Part shown: piece by piece, positions 39,038 through 46,962 of the stretch
How positions within the stretch are numbered: position 1 is the stretch's first letter
Layout: the number at the start of each line of letters is the position of its first letter
Assembly: GCA_944326525.1 (NCBI GenBank)
Contig: CALVEG010000005.1
Location: forward strand, 42,804-106,803
DNA from: Candidatus Gastranaerophilales bacterium
Lineage (GTDB): Bacteria; Cyanobacteriota; Vampirovibrionia; Gastranaerophilales; Gastranaerophilaceae
Direction of reading: 5' to 3'
Length of the DNA stretch: 64,000 nt
Translations under genes and position numbers: made by a program
The notes under the pieces: model-generated
The model's input: only the letters and a program-made list of their open reading frames with translations
What the model was told of the DNA's origin: nothing
Databases searched by the model: none

Positions 39038-39652
39038 ATGGAAAAGAAAATTTCAGATAAAGTTATAAACCGTTTAACTTTATATCATTGTATATTAGAT
39101 GATTACATAAACAATAATATAGAGTTTATTGCAAGCAAACAGATATCTTCGCTGCTTAATATAGATGATTCGCAGGTTAGAAAAGATATAAGCATACTGA
39201 ACAATTCAGGCAAATGCAGAGTGGGGTATATAGTAAAAGAGCTTAAAAAGTCGATAGAAATGACTTTAGGGTTTTCAAAAACGAAAAATGCCTTTATCGT
39301 TGGGGCCGGAAATTTAGGTATGGCGCTTGCAAAGTATGATAATTTTACAAGTTACGGGTTGAATATAGTTGCACTTTTTGATAATGACACGAAAAAAATA
39401 GGTAATACGGTAAATAACAAGCTAATATTGGATATAAATAAGCTTCCGAATTTAAGCCGTAAAACCGGTGTAGATATCGCAATTTTAACAGTTCCGAGAA
39501 ATTATGCTCAAAGTACGGCAGATTTTTTGGTAAAAGCTGAGATTAAATATATATGGAATTTTACGCCTGCGGTACTTTCAGTACCAAAGGATGTTCAAGT
39601 TTGGAATGAGAATTTAATGGGAAATTTTCTGCAATTTACCTATAAAATATAA
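39038..39652 (+). CDS. rex: Redox-sensing transcriptional repressor Rex
   Basis: Senses the NADH/NAD+ ratio and represses fermentation and respiration genes when NADH is low. The 204-aa product has the N-terminal winged helix (RLTLYHCILDDYI ... LLNIDDSQVRKDISILNNSG) and a Rossmann domain with AFIVGAGNLGMAL (about 87-99) and VALFDNDTKKIG. The C-terminus has IWNFTPAVLSVPKDVQV and a final helix for domain swapping. It is divergent from typical Rex in the helix-turn-helix Gly pattern (GKCRVGYIVKEL). No obvious Rex operator was found upstream of itself. Predicted leaderless. Confidence 0.88.
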   Translation: MEKKISDKVINRLTLYHCILDDYINNNIEFIASKQISSLLNIDDSQVRKDISILNNSGKCRVGYIVKELKKSIEMTLGFSKTKNAFIVGAGNLGMALAKYDNFTSYGLNIVALFDNDTKKIGNTVNNKLILDINKLPNLSRKTGVDIAILTVPRNYAQSTADFLVKAEIKYIWNFTPAVLSVPKDVQVWNENLMGNFLQFTYKI

Positions 39653-39686
39653 TCAGAAATAAGCAAAAAATATTTTTCAGAAGTTA

Positions 39687-39698
39687 TATAATGGCGTG
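39687..39698 (+). promoter_or_regulatory. -10 element for a leaderless mRNA of the 336-aa gene
   Basis: TATAAT (39687-39692) ends 6 nt before the ATG at 39699. No good -35 is visible. Confidence 0.45.
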
Positions 39699-40706
39699 AT
39701 GAAAGTTGTTACGCAATATAATTATAATAACCAATATATAAGATCAAATTCTTTTAATTCTTTATCAGGGCTTTCAAATCCGTCTTTTGGTATAAGTTTT
39801 AAGCCGAAACTTATTACAGATTTATTTGTAAAAAGCAGTCAGGAAAGTCAACAAGGAATTTTAAAAATAAAAAATATTCACTCAGGAGAATTTGGTACCG
39901 AATGTAAGGGGTCAAAACCTTTACCTGATTTTGAAGAAAGTTTTAATTATAACGAATTGAAAAGACTTTATAAATTGGGGTATTCAACAAATATAGATGC
40001 TTATGCCAACTGTTTTTTAAAGTCGAGTGCCGATAAACCTTTATCAACCTCATCAGTGTATGATTGTTCCGTTTTGTATCTGTTTAACAAGGATAAAAAT
40101 ACTCATTTTTTGTATCATACATATTATGATTCAGATAAAAAAGAGTTTGATTTTTTAATAAAAACATTTATGCCGGAAGGGGTTACGAATGCTTTTATTA
40201 TACCGGGAGATGCTAAATGGTATTTAAGGCATTATGAAACAATGACAGAGATGTTGAAGTCATTAAGAGCCGCAGATAAAGTAGTGCCGATAAATATTTA
40301 TCATGTAAATTCAAAACTTCCGGAAATTGTAGGTTACAAAGGGCAAGTTTTTGAAATTCAAAACATAAGAACAATGCAAGGGTTCAGTGATCGTGGTCAA
40401 GCAAGTTTTAATTTATGTGATTTGCAGTTAAATAATACAATAAATCCAATTTTTAGCCGAGTAAGTTCAGAAGAAGAAATTGCTCGGATGCGTCAAATTC
40501 TTAATCAGCCAAATTATGATGTTGAAGTTTTAAAAGTATTTAACAGATTGTTGGAGCAAAGACAAAAAGAAATTAATCGAATAGAATCGTGTAATACGAT
40601 TGAAGAACTTAATGCTCTTATAAAATCTTATCCTCCAGGTAAAACGGTAGGTTTGTTTAACGCATTAAGCCGACAAAAAGCTAAGATTACAGCAGGTAAA
40701 ACTTAA
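39699..40706 (+). CDS. Unknown protein with Asn/Ser-rich N-terminal tail
   Basis: 335-aa protein. The N-terminal about 40 residues are Asn/Ser/Tyr-rich and contain NPSFGISFKPK, resembling the short tail seen at the start of the GH13 protein. The body is mixed alpha/beta with Tyr/Phe-rich segments (YLFNKDKNTHFLYHTYYDSD) and a helical Arg/Gln/Glu C-terminus. One region (GVTNAFIIPGDAKWYLRHYE) is strand-rich, but no family is recognised. The ATG at 39699 is used; a GTG one codon upstream is also open. No Shine-Dalgarno. It converges with coaX. Confidence 0.5.
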   Translation: MKVVTQYNYNNQYIRSNSFNSLSGLSNPSFGISFKPKLITDLFVKSSQESQQGILKIKNIHSGEFGTECKGSKPLPDFEESFNYNELKRLYKLGYSTNIDAYANCFLKSSADKPLSTSSVYDCSVLYLFNKDKNTHFLYHTYYDSDKKEFDFLIKTFMPEGVTNAFIIPGDAKWYLRHYETMTEMLKSLRAADKVVPINIYHVNSKLPEIVGYKGQVFEIQNIRTMQGFSDRGQASFNLCDLQLNNTINPIFSRVSSEEEIARMRQILNQPNYDVEVLKVFNRLLEQRQKEINRIESCNTIEELNALIKSYPPGKTVGLFNALSRQKAKITAGKT

Positions 40707-40721
40707 ACTAAGCCTCTTGAA

Positions 40722-41492
40722 TTATTTTAAGCTGCAAGATAGTTTGTTAAGCTGATAAAGATATCTCAATCCTTCAAGGGTTAGTGTCGGGTTAATAAAA
40801 TCGAACGGACGTTTAAGGTAACTGCAAATCAGTCCTGAATATCCTCCGGTTGCAACAAGAACAGCTTTTTCGCCAAGTTCTTTTTCGCATTGTTCAACAA
40901 GCCCGTCGATCATTCCCGCAGAACCTCGTATTACGCCTGAAAGAATTGCATCTTGCGTGTTGTGGCCAATAGCGGAATTTGAAATTGCAACATCAATTTT
41001 AGGCAATTTTGAGGTGAATTTATTCAAAACTTTCATCTGCAAGTTAAGTCCTGGAGCTATGATTCCTCCGATAAATTCTCCGTTTTTATTTACAATATCG
41101 AATGTTGTTGCCGTGCCAAAGTCTACTACTATAACAGGCTTTTCATAAAGAACAAAAGCTCCTGCCGCATTAGCAATTCTGTCGGCACCTGCTTCTTTTG
41201 GGTTGTCAAGTGCAATTTTTATGCCTGTATTAATTTCGGTACTGAGAAATAAAGGCTCAATTTTAAAAACGTTTTTTACAGCACTTTTAAATTTCTCGTT
41301 TAATTCCTCTACTACTGAAGAAATCATGCATCCATCTACAACAAAATTCTTAAATAATGATTTTAAAAGTACTTCGTATTCTTCCAGAGGTAAATCTCTG
41401 TCAGAAGCAAGTCTAAATTCTTCTACTAAAGCATCATCGTCAAATATACCGAGTGTAATGCTGGTGTTTCCTATATCGGCTGTTAAAAGCAT
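40722..41492 (-). CDS. coaX: Type III pantothenate kinase
   Basis: Phosphorylates pantothenate, the first step of coenzyme A synthesis. The 256-aa ASKHA-fold protein starts MLLTADIGNTSITLGIFDD (phosphate-binding DxGNT) and contains KEAGADRIANAAGA, VVDFGTATTFD, the GGIIAPGLNLQ segment and ATGGYSGLI. Type III enzymes are not feedback-inhibited by CoA. The ribosome-binding site AGAGGA lies in the right arm of a hairpin just before the ATG. Confidence 0.95.
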   Translation of the reverse strand: MLLTADIGNTSITLGIFDDDALVEEFRLASDRDLPLEEYEVLLKSLFKNFVVDGCMISSVVEELNEKFKSAVKNVFKIEPLFLSTEINTGIKIALDNPKEAGADRIANAAGAFVLYEKPVIVVDFGTATTFDIVNKNGEFIGGIIAPGLNLQMKVLNKFTSKLPKIDVAISNSAIGHNTQDAILSGVIRGSAGMIDGLVEQCEKELGEKAVLVATGGYSGLICSYLKRPFDFINPTLTLEGLRYLYQLNKLSCSLK

Positions 41493-41493
41493 A

Positions 41494-41522
41494 AAAATAG
41501 TCCTCTTTTCAAGGACTATTTT
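41494..41522 (-). promoter_or_regulatory. Hairpin covering the coaX ribosome-binding site
   Basis: Perfect 11-bp inverted repeat AAAATAGTCCT / AGGACTATTTT with a 7-nt loop, ending 1 nt before the coaX ATG on the minus strand. The Shine-Dalgarno AGGA is within the stem. Confidence 0.6.
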
Positions 41523-41548
41523 ACAATAAACATTTTTTTATGCAAAAA

Positions 41549-41758
41549 CTACGTGATAGCTGTATCATCTTTGTTATATGCTTGGAAAGCATTATCTGAG
41601 TTTTGTACAGACCCAGGTACGCTCATCTTTCCGTTAAGTATGTTTCCAATATCAATAAATGATGACAAGCTTGGTTTTTTATATTGAACTGGTTTATAGT
41701 TATCGTATCTGGTTTCAGTACGCATATCGTCGCCGATTCTATCAATTCTAGGACCCAT
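41549..41758 (-). CDS. 69-aa unknown protein
   Basis: Small, polar protein starting MGPRIDRIGDDMRTETRYDN, with KPVQYKKPSLSSFIDIGNIL in the middle and an acidic end. The ATG at 41758 has AAAGGAG 10 nt upstream and is preferred over a longer open frame that reads through the leader. Gene order: upstream of coaX, same strand, separated by about 56 nt. It may be an assembly-, surface- or secretion-related small protein. No family recognised. Confidence 0.5.
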   Translation of the reverse strand: MGPRIDRIGDDMRTETRYDNYKPVQYKKPSLSSFIDIGNILNGKMSVPGSVQNSDNAFQAYNKDDTAIT

Positions 41759-41900
41759 AATGTAAATCTCCTTTGTGCATAAAACTCTTATATATCTCTT
41801 ACATATATAAAGTATATTATTCCATTTAAATTGCACAAAATAACAAAAATTGTTACATAAATTTACAATAACCTCTTAAAATATTGCTGTTTCTGCAAAG

Positions 41901-41935
41901 TTGACAATAAAAATCCATTAAAATATAATCTTCTT
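41901..41935 (+). promoter_or_regulatory. Consensus promoter of hisS placing +1 at the start codon
   Basis: Perfect TTGACA (41901-41906), 17-bp spacer, perfect TATAAT (41924-41929), 6 nt to the ATG at 41936. No Shine-Dalgarno. This is the strongest promoter in the window by consensus. Confidence 0.8.
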
Positions 41936-43180
41936 ATGGCAAAGATTATAAATGTTGTAAAAGGGACAAAAGATATACTTCCTGCGGATGTGCCGATGTG
42001 GCAAATGCTGGAGAAGAATGCACTTGAAGTATTTTCAAAATACGGATATGAAGAAATTAGAACGCCTATTTTTGAGGTAACTGAGCTTTTTGCGCGTGGT
42101 GTGGGTGACACAACGGATATTGTTAATAAAGAGATGTATACCTTTGAAAAAAGTGATCGTTCTTTAACCTTAAGACCTGAAAATACGGCAGGAGTTGTTA
42201 GATCATTTATAGAAAACGGTATGGCAAGGCTTTCAGCACCTGTAAAACTTTGGTATAAAGGTCCGATGTTCAGATATGAGCGTCCTCAAGCAGGTCGTCA
42301 GAGACAGTTTCATCAAGTAGGAGTTGAAATGTTCGGAGTTAAGGAGCCGGCAGCTGATGCTGAAGTTATTTTGCTTGCGGTAAATTACCTTAAATCTCTT
42401 GGGTTAAATGATTTGGAAGTTGAAATTAATTCTCTCGGATGTCCGGAATGCAGAGAGGCTTATAAAAACAAGATTAAAGCTGTATTAAAGCCCGAGTTTG
42501 AAAATCTATGCGATGATTGCAAAAACAGATATGAGAAAAATCCTTTAAGACTTCTTGATTGTAAGGTAGAAAGCTGCAAGGCAATCTTTGAAAAGCCGGA
42601 AATTAAGGCAGTAATCCAGTCCGATTTTATTTGTGAGGCTTGTGCTGAACACTATTCAAAATTGAAAAGTTATTTAGATGAATTGGGCATAAAATATGTT
42701 GAAAATAAGCTTCTTGTAAGAGGTTTGGATTATTACAACAGAACTGTTTTTGAGATAAAGTCAAATAATTTAGGATCACAAAATGCCGTCTGCGGTGGTG
42801 GTCGTTATGACAGCTTAGTCAGAAATCTTGGCGGGGAAGATACTCCGGCAGTCGGCTGGGCAATGGGTATGGAAAGACTTATATCTCTTATTCCTCCTTT
42901 GAAGAGCAAAAAGCTTGATGGGTATATAGTTTCTAATTTTTCAGGAGAAGCATTTAAACTTGCAGAAGAGCTTAGAACATCAGGTTTTGAAGTAGAAATG
43001 GATCTTCAAAATAAAAAATTTACAAAGCAGCTAGAAAAAGCTTCAAAGGTTGCCGATTATGCTTTGATACTTGGCGAAGACGAAATTAAAAATGGAACAG
43101 TGTCCGTTAAAAATCTGGCGACTTCTACTCAGAAATCAATTGCCAGAATTAATGTAGGGAGCGAATTTAAAAATGTCTGA
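41936..43180 (+). CDS. hisS: Histidyl-tRNA synthetase
   Basis: Class II synthetase that charges tRNA-His. The 414-aa product has the N-terminal VVKGTKDILPADVPMW, motif 2 around MFRYERPQAGRQRQFHQVGVE, the histidine-specific LVRGLDYYNRTVFEI, the motif 3 region PAVGWAMGMERL, and a C-terminal anticodon-binding domain. A region with CPEC ... CDDC ... C ... CEAC (about 175-245) suggests a zinc-binding insert, as in a subset of bacterial HisRS. The start has no ribosome-binding site and is predicted leaderless. The next gene overlaps by 8 nt. Confidence 0.96.
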   Translation: MAKIINVVKGTKDILPADVPMWQMLEKNALEVFSKYGYEEIRTPIFEVTELFARGVGDTTDIVNKEMYTFEKSDRSLTLRPENTAGVVRSFIENGMARLSAPVKLWYKGPMFRYERPQAGRQRQFHQVGVEMFGVKEPAADAEVILLAVNYLKSLGLNDLEVEINSLGCPECREAYKNKIKAVLKPEFENLCDDCKNRYEKNPLRLLDCKVESCKAIFEKPEIKAVIQSDFICEACAEHYSKLKSYLDELGIKYVENKLLVRGLDYYNRTVFEIKSNNLGSQNAVCGGGRYDSLVRNLGGEDTPAVGWAMGMERLISLIPPLKSKKLDGYIVSNFSGEAFKLAEELRTSGFEVEMDLQNKKFTKQLEKASKVADYALILGEDEIKNGTVSVKNLATSTQKSIARINVGSEFKNV

Positions 43181-43502
43181 ATTACTGGATCAGGTAATTT
43201 CAAAGTTGTCAAATGCTTTAAGACGAAGATTCAATGATTTTAAAGGTCTGTATCTTTTTGGTGTTTGGCTTGATGGAGCCGATCATAAGGATGAAGATAT
43301 TGAAGTCGTTGCGCTTTTTGATACTGAAGATAAAGCTAAACGTGAACAGATTTGGCCAATTATCGGTAAGATTGAAACGGAAATGGATGTATGTATTGAC
43401 TTATATCCTTTTACGCCGGAAGGATTTAAGAAAGATGAGGAATTGTACGAAGAAGTCATAGAGGATGGAGTTTTTTACAATTCGCTCGGAATTAAACAAT
43501 AG
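43173..43502 (+). CDS. MNT-type nucleotidyltransferase-fold protein, degenerate
   Basis: 109-aa protein with FKGLYLFGVWLDGADHKDEDIEVVALFD, which resembles the GSxARGxxxxxSDxDL core of minimal nucleotidyltransferases, but the GS pair is absent and the acid pair reads EDIE. A following strand, DVCIDLYPF, gives a possible third acid. It overlaps hisS by 8 nt and is therefore translationally coupled. Typical partners (HEPN proteins) are absent. Activity doubtful. Confidence 0.5.
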   Translation: MSELLDQVISKLSNALRRRFNDFKGLYLFGVWLDGADHKDEDIEVVALFDTEDKAKREQIWPIIGKIETEMDVCIDLYPFTPEGFKKDEELYEEVIEDGVFYNSLGIKQ

Positions 43503-43524
43503 TGTGGGTTATGGCGGTAAACGC

Positions 43525-43552
43525 TTGATTTATTTTCGTTTTGTGCTATAAT
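43525..43552 (+). promoter_or_regulatory. Promoter of the 65-aa gene
   Basis: TTGATT (43525-43530), 16-bp spacer, TATAAT (43547-43552). Confidence 0.5.
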
Positions 43553-43583
43553 ACAGTATTGTAACCGACAACAGGGGAAAATT

Positions 43584-43781
43584 ATGGACAAAATCACTAT
43601 TCGTTCAGACAGAGATTCAGATTACGTTTTTCAGTACAAAGGAGAGGATGTAACTCTCAAGGCAAGAAGTATTTTGAGTATAGCTGATGGGCTTAATCAT
43701 GTTGTATTGCCAACTTGTGCAATGAAAATAGCTAACAACCTTATAATTATTAAGGATGATGTTAAGAAAAAAGCTGAATAG
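43584..43781 (+). CDS. 65-aa unknown protein
   Basis: Small beta-rich protein (MDKITIRSDRDSDYVFQYKG, then VTLKARSILSIADGLNHVVL) with a basic C-terminus. A good promoter and an AGGGGAAAA ribosome-binding site support it as a real gene. Function not recognised. Confidence 0.5.
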   Translation: MDKITIRSDRDSDYVFQYKGEDVTLKARSILSIADGLNHVVLPTCAMKIANNLIIIKDDVKKKAE

Positions 43782-43938
43782 CCCCTTATTATTTACCATA
43801 ATTTAGGTTAATAATACTAAAGATACAAATTACGGCTTTACTAATAGGTTTTGGTTTGCAGCGTTTTGTTTTGCAAAAAGCTACTATTTTTATGCAGAGT
43901 TCGTTTTGTAATATTTTGTAGTGTTCGTAGAAAAATGA

Positions 43939-45564
43939 TTAAGCTGCAATTACGGGGATGTAATCTTCTTCACCGTCACCTGTGATGTGATAAGCCCAAG
44001 GTTGTTGTTTTGAGTTGGTGCTTGATGTGGTTTGAGAAGAAAGTTCTGAAAGTTTTTGATTTATTTGTGCCATTAAGTCGCTGTCGCCGGCTTTTTGGGC
44101 ATAGGTTTTAGCTTTTTGTAAAAGTCCTTTAGCCTTGTTATCGCAGTTGTAATCAAGCATAACATCAGCTGCATCAAGGTAATTTTGCGCAACTTTGCTT
44201 GGAGAATCTGCGTCAGAATAGTGTTTAACTGCTTTTGAGTATGATTTTAGGGCTTCTTGAGGTTCGCCGAATTTGTCGTATGCTTTTGCAAGGCTTGAGG
44301 ATACGTATCCTTTAACTTTTGAATTATCTGTTTCTGCTGCAAGATCTTCTGCTACCGTTAGGTAGTCAATGGCATCTTGTTCATACATATCGGTGTAAAT
44401 GTTCCCCATTTTGGTAAGAGAAGTTGTTTGTGCTGCAAGATTTTCACTTTCTCCGCCCCAGGCTACAGAACAATAGTAGTGATCAAGTGCAGGTTTAATC
44501 TGATTTACATCATCATAAATTTTGCCCATATAATAATGTGCTTTTGTTTTTACGTTATTATCAGTAGTGTTTTCCAGTGATTTGTTGTAACTTTTCAGTG
44601 CTTGCGGATAAAAATTATGCTCGTCATAAATTTTTCCGACTTCATAGTAAATTTTTGCACCGGTTTCTGTGTCGCCTATTTCTTCTGCTCTTTCAAGCGC
44701 TTTTTTGAAATTTGCGATTGCTTTTTCGGGTTCTTTTGCATAGGCAAGCTTTTTGGATTGTAAGAACATTGATTTTAGTTCTTTGTCTTCCGGAATGTAA
44801 ACTTTAGTTTGTGATTCAGCGGCAAGTTCTTGAGTTTCTTCGACTACGCCACTTGAAACCTCCATTTCAGTTACATTTTCTGGCAATCCTGATTGTTCCG
44901 CTTTTTGGATTTTTTCGGTTGAACCTTCCGGAAATTTAACAAGAAACTGCGGGTTTATATTGTTTTCATTATATTTAAAATCAATATCTTGTAAAAATAA
45001 TGCTGCCATCCAGTTTTCAACAACTTTTGAATCTTTATTCAGTGTTGCTGAAATGTATTTATCAAGTTTTCTGGAGGCATTCATTAAGTCTGATTTAACA
45101 AGGTTTATGTCAGGATTTTCCTGCGAAAGTTCCGCTTGGATAAGACTTATTCTGTTATTAACTTCAGTACTTAATTCTTCAGGTGTTCCGATAGCAATTG
45201 CCGTATTTTTAAAATCTTTTATGATTTGTGCAATGTTAATGCTTGCAGATCTGTTGGTATACGCGGAAGTTTCAGTGCTTGATGAAGTATTGGTTGGAGT
45301 AGCGGATGTGCCAAGTCTGCCGGCACTTCCCGCATATTGTCGGTATAGTTGTTGCGCACGTTGTGATTGTGCGGGGGTAATTCCTCTTCCTGCTTCTTGT
45401 GCGTATTGCAAACCTCGGCTTTTGGCTTCCGAACTTGCGCGTTCTTCCTGTTCGGCTTGCGTTAAAGTCTTTTTCGCATCTTCTTCCCGTTTTTGTTTTA
45501 CAAGATTTCTGTTATCTCTTGTTATATAAGGGCGCTGGTTAATACTGTTAAAATTCAACCCCAT
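43939..45564 (-). CDS. TPR-repeat protein with Gln/Arg-rich N-terminal tail
   Basis: 541-aa protein. Residues 1-95 are polar (MGLNFNSINQRPYITRDNRN, then KKTLTQAEQEERASSEAK) and Ser/Thr-rich to about 100. The middle is helical. From about 255 to 510 there are about seven TPR units (AIANFKKALERAEEIGDTET, QALKSYNKSLENT, EALKSYSKAVKHY). No signal peptide. The ATG at 45564 is used; a GTG 21 nt upstream is open, and neither has a clear Shine-Dalgarno. Scaffold role inferred from TPRs. Confidence 0.75.
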   Translation of the reverse strand: MGLNFNSINQRPYITRDNRNLVKQKREEDAKKTLTQAEQEERASSEAKSRGLQYAQEAGRGITPAQSQRAQQLYRQYAGSAGRLGTSATPTNTSSSTETSAYTNRSASINIAQIIKDFKNTAIAIGTPEELSTEVNNRISLIQAELSQENPDINLVKSDLMNASRKLDKYISATLNKDSKVVENWMAALFLQDIDFKYNENNINPQFLVKFPEGSTEKIQKAEQSGLPENVTEMEVSSGVVEETQELAAESQTKVYIPEDKELKSMFLQSKKLAYAKEPEKAIANFKKALERAEEIGDTETGAKIYYEVGKIYDEHNFYPQALKSYNKSLENTTDNNVKTKAHYYMGKIYDDVNQIKPALDHYYCSVAWGGESENLAAQTTSLTKMGNIYTDMYEQDAIDYLTVAEDLAAETDNSKVKGYVSSSLAKAYDKFGEPQEALKSYSKAVKHYSDADSPSKVAQNYLDAADVMLDYNCDNKAKGLLQKAKTYAQKAGDSDLMAQINQKLSELSSQTTSSTNSKQQPWAYHITGDGEEDYIPVIAA

Positions 45565-45738
45565 ACCGGTTTTACAATACCTCACTAATCTCTGATTTAC
45601 GCACTATAACGATAATACGTCAATCTAACTATAACCTGAATTACACATAATGTTATCATTCTTTCGGATGATATATTCAATTTTTATTTAAGGTTTTTGA
45701 GGAAAATGTCAAGGTTGAATTAAACTGAAAAACTTTTA

Positions 45739-45984
45739 TTATTCAAGTATTTCGTAAAGAGTAGGTGCCTCTTGGATGCTTACATTGTTTTGAGGAATTT
45801 TAACAACTTTTACGCAAACGGTTCTGTTCGCATATTCAATTTTGATAATGTCGCCTTCTTTAAGTTGTTTGGAAGGTTTAGCTGGAGTGTTGTTTACCAA
45901 AACTCTTCCCATATCGGAAACTTCATTTGCAACTGTTCTGCGTTTTATAAGCCGTGAAACTTTTAAATATTTATCAAGCCTCAT
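45739..45984 (-). CDS. rqcP: RqcP/YabO-type S4 RNA-binding protein
   Basis: 81-aa S4-domain protein MRLDKYLKVSRLIKRRTVAN, with GRVLVNNTPAKPSKQLKEGD. This is the RqcP (YabO) pattern rather than Hsp15, given the small size and lack of a C-terminal extension. RqcP acts with RqcH in bacterial ribosome-associated quality control (Ala-tailing) on 50S subunits. GGAGGAT precedes the ATG. No rqcH in the window. Confidence 0.88.
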   Translation of the reverse strand: MRLDKYLKVSRLIKRRTVANEVSDMGRVLVNNTPAKPSKQLKEGDIIKIEYANRTVCVKVVKIPQNNVSIQEAPTLYEILE

Positions 45985-46070
45985 TTTGTTTATCCTCCGT
46001 TATTTAGAATTTTATCATGAAATATTTTATGTTATAATTTGCTTATCAAATATAGGGGATAACTTAAGGA

Positions 46071-46886
46071 ATGAAAAAAAATATTGTAAGATTATTGGCA
46101 GGATTAATTCTCTTAGCAGGGTTGGTGTTGGAAGCTGATGCAAAAGATATAAAGTTTGTTCAAGTTACAGATGTTCATTATACAAAGGAAAATTCATATT
46201 CTCAGGAAGCTCTTGAGGGTGCGGTTAAAGAAATCAATAAGCTTGAAAATGTAGCATTTGTTGTGTTTACAGGCGATAACATCGGAAGTCCCAGCAAAGA
46301 AAATTTAGTTGGCTTTGTTAGAGCTGTAAACAAGCTGGATGTGCCATATTATCTCGTAATAGGCAACCATGACGTTTATAAATCAGGTGGGATGTCAAAG
46401 GCGAACTATATAGATATAGTTAAAGCTAACAATATTTTGTATAAACCTTCAAAACCTAATTATGTATTCAAAAAAGATGGATTTGTGTTTATAGTTGTTG
46501 ACGGGGCAAAGGAAGTTATTCCTGGATCTATAGGCTATTACCGTGAATCCACTCTTGAGTGGCTTGATAAACAACTTAAAAAATACAAGAAAAATCCTGT
46601 TGTAATTTTGCAGCATTATCCTCTTGTAGAGCCTAAAGAACATAAATCCCACAGAACTTATCATCCGGAAAAATATTTTGAAGTGCTTGAAAAACACAGA
46701 AATGTTATTGCAATTATTTCAGGGCATTATCATGTAAATGGTGAGAAAATGCAGGATGGAATTTATCATATTTCAACTCCGGCGCTTTATAATCCGCCAA
46801 ATTATTACAAAGTTATAGATATTGTGACAACTCCGGGATTTTCTCCAATGATTTATACAGAGCTTAAGTCTGCTGATGTTAAGTAA
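46071..46886 (+). CDS. Exported calcineurin-like metallophosphoesterase
   Basis: 271-aa protein with a signal peptide (MKKNIVRLLAGLILLAGLVL, EADA cleavage region) and the metal-ligand series VTDVHYTK, FTGDNIGSP, IGNHDVYK, ILQHYPL and ISGHYHVNG. All five metallophosphoesterase motifs are intact. Likely a periplasmic or surface phosphoesterase of nucleotides or related esters; substrate not known. It is divergent from rqcP, with TATAAT near 46032. Confidence 0.85.
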   Translation: MKKNIVRLLAGLILLAGLVLEADAKDIKFVQVTDVHYTKENSYSQEALEGAVKEINKLENVAFVVFTGDNIGSPSKENLVGFVRAVNKLDVPYYLVIGNHDVYKSGGMSKANYIDIVKANNILYKPSKPNYVFKKDGFVFIVVDGAKEVIPGSIGYYRESTLEWLDKQLKKYKKNPVVILQHYPLVEPKEHKSHRTYHPEKYFEVLEKHRNVIAIISGHYHVNGEKMQDGIYHISTPALYNPPNYYKVIDIVTTPGFSPMIYTELKSADVK

Positions 46887-46962
46887 AAAAGTGTTGTTGC
46901 AATTTTGGGCCAATAATATTATAATTGACCTATAGTAGATGTTTAGAGGAAAATAAAATATA

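Noticed and set aside
44960..45529. 189-aa open frame opposite the TPR gene
   Set aside because: It is the antisense shadow of a well-supported TPR coding frame, with low-complexity Ser/Leu content and no ribosome-binding site.
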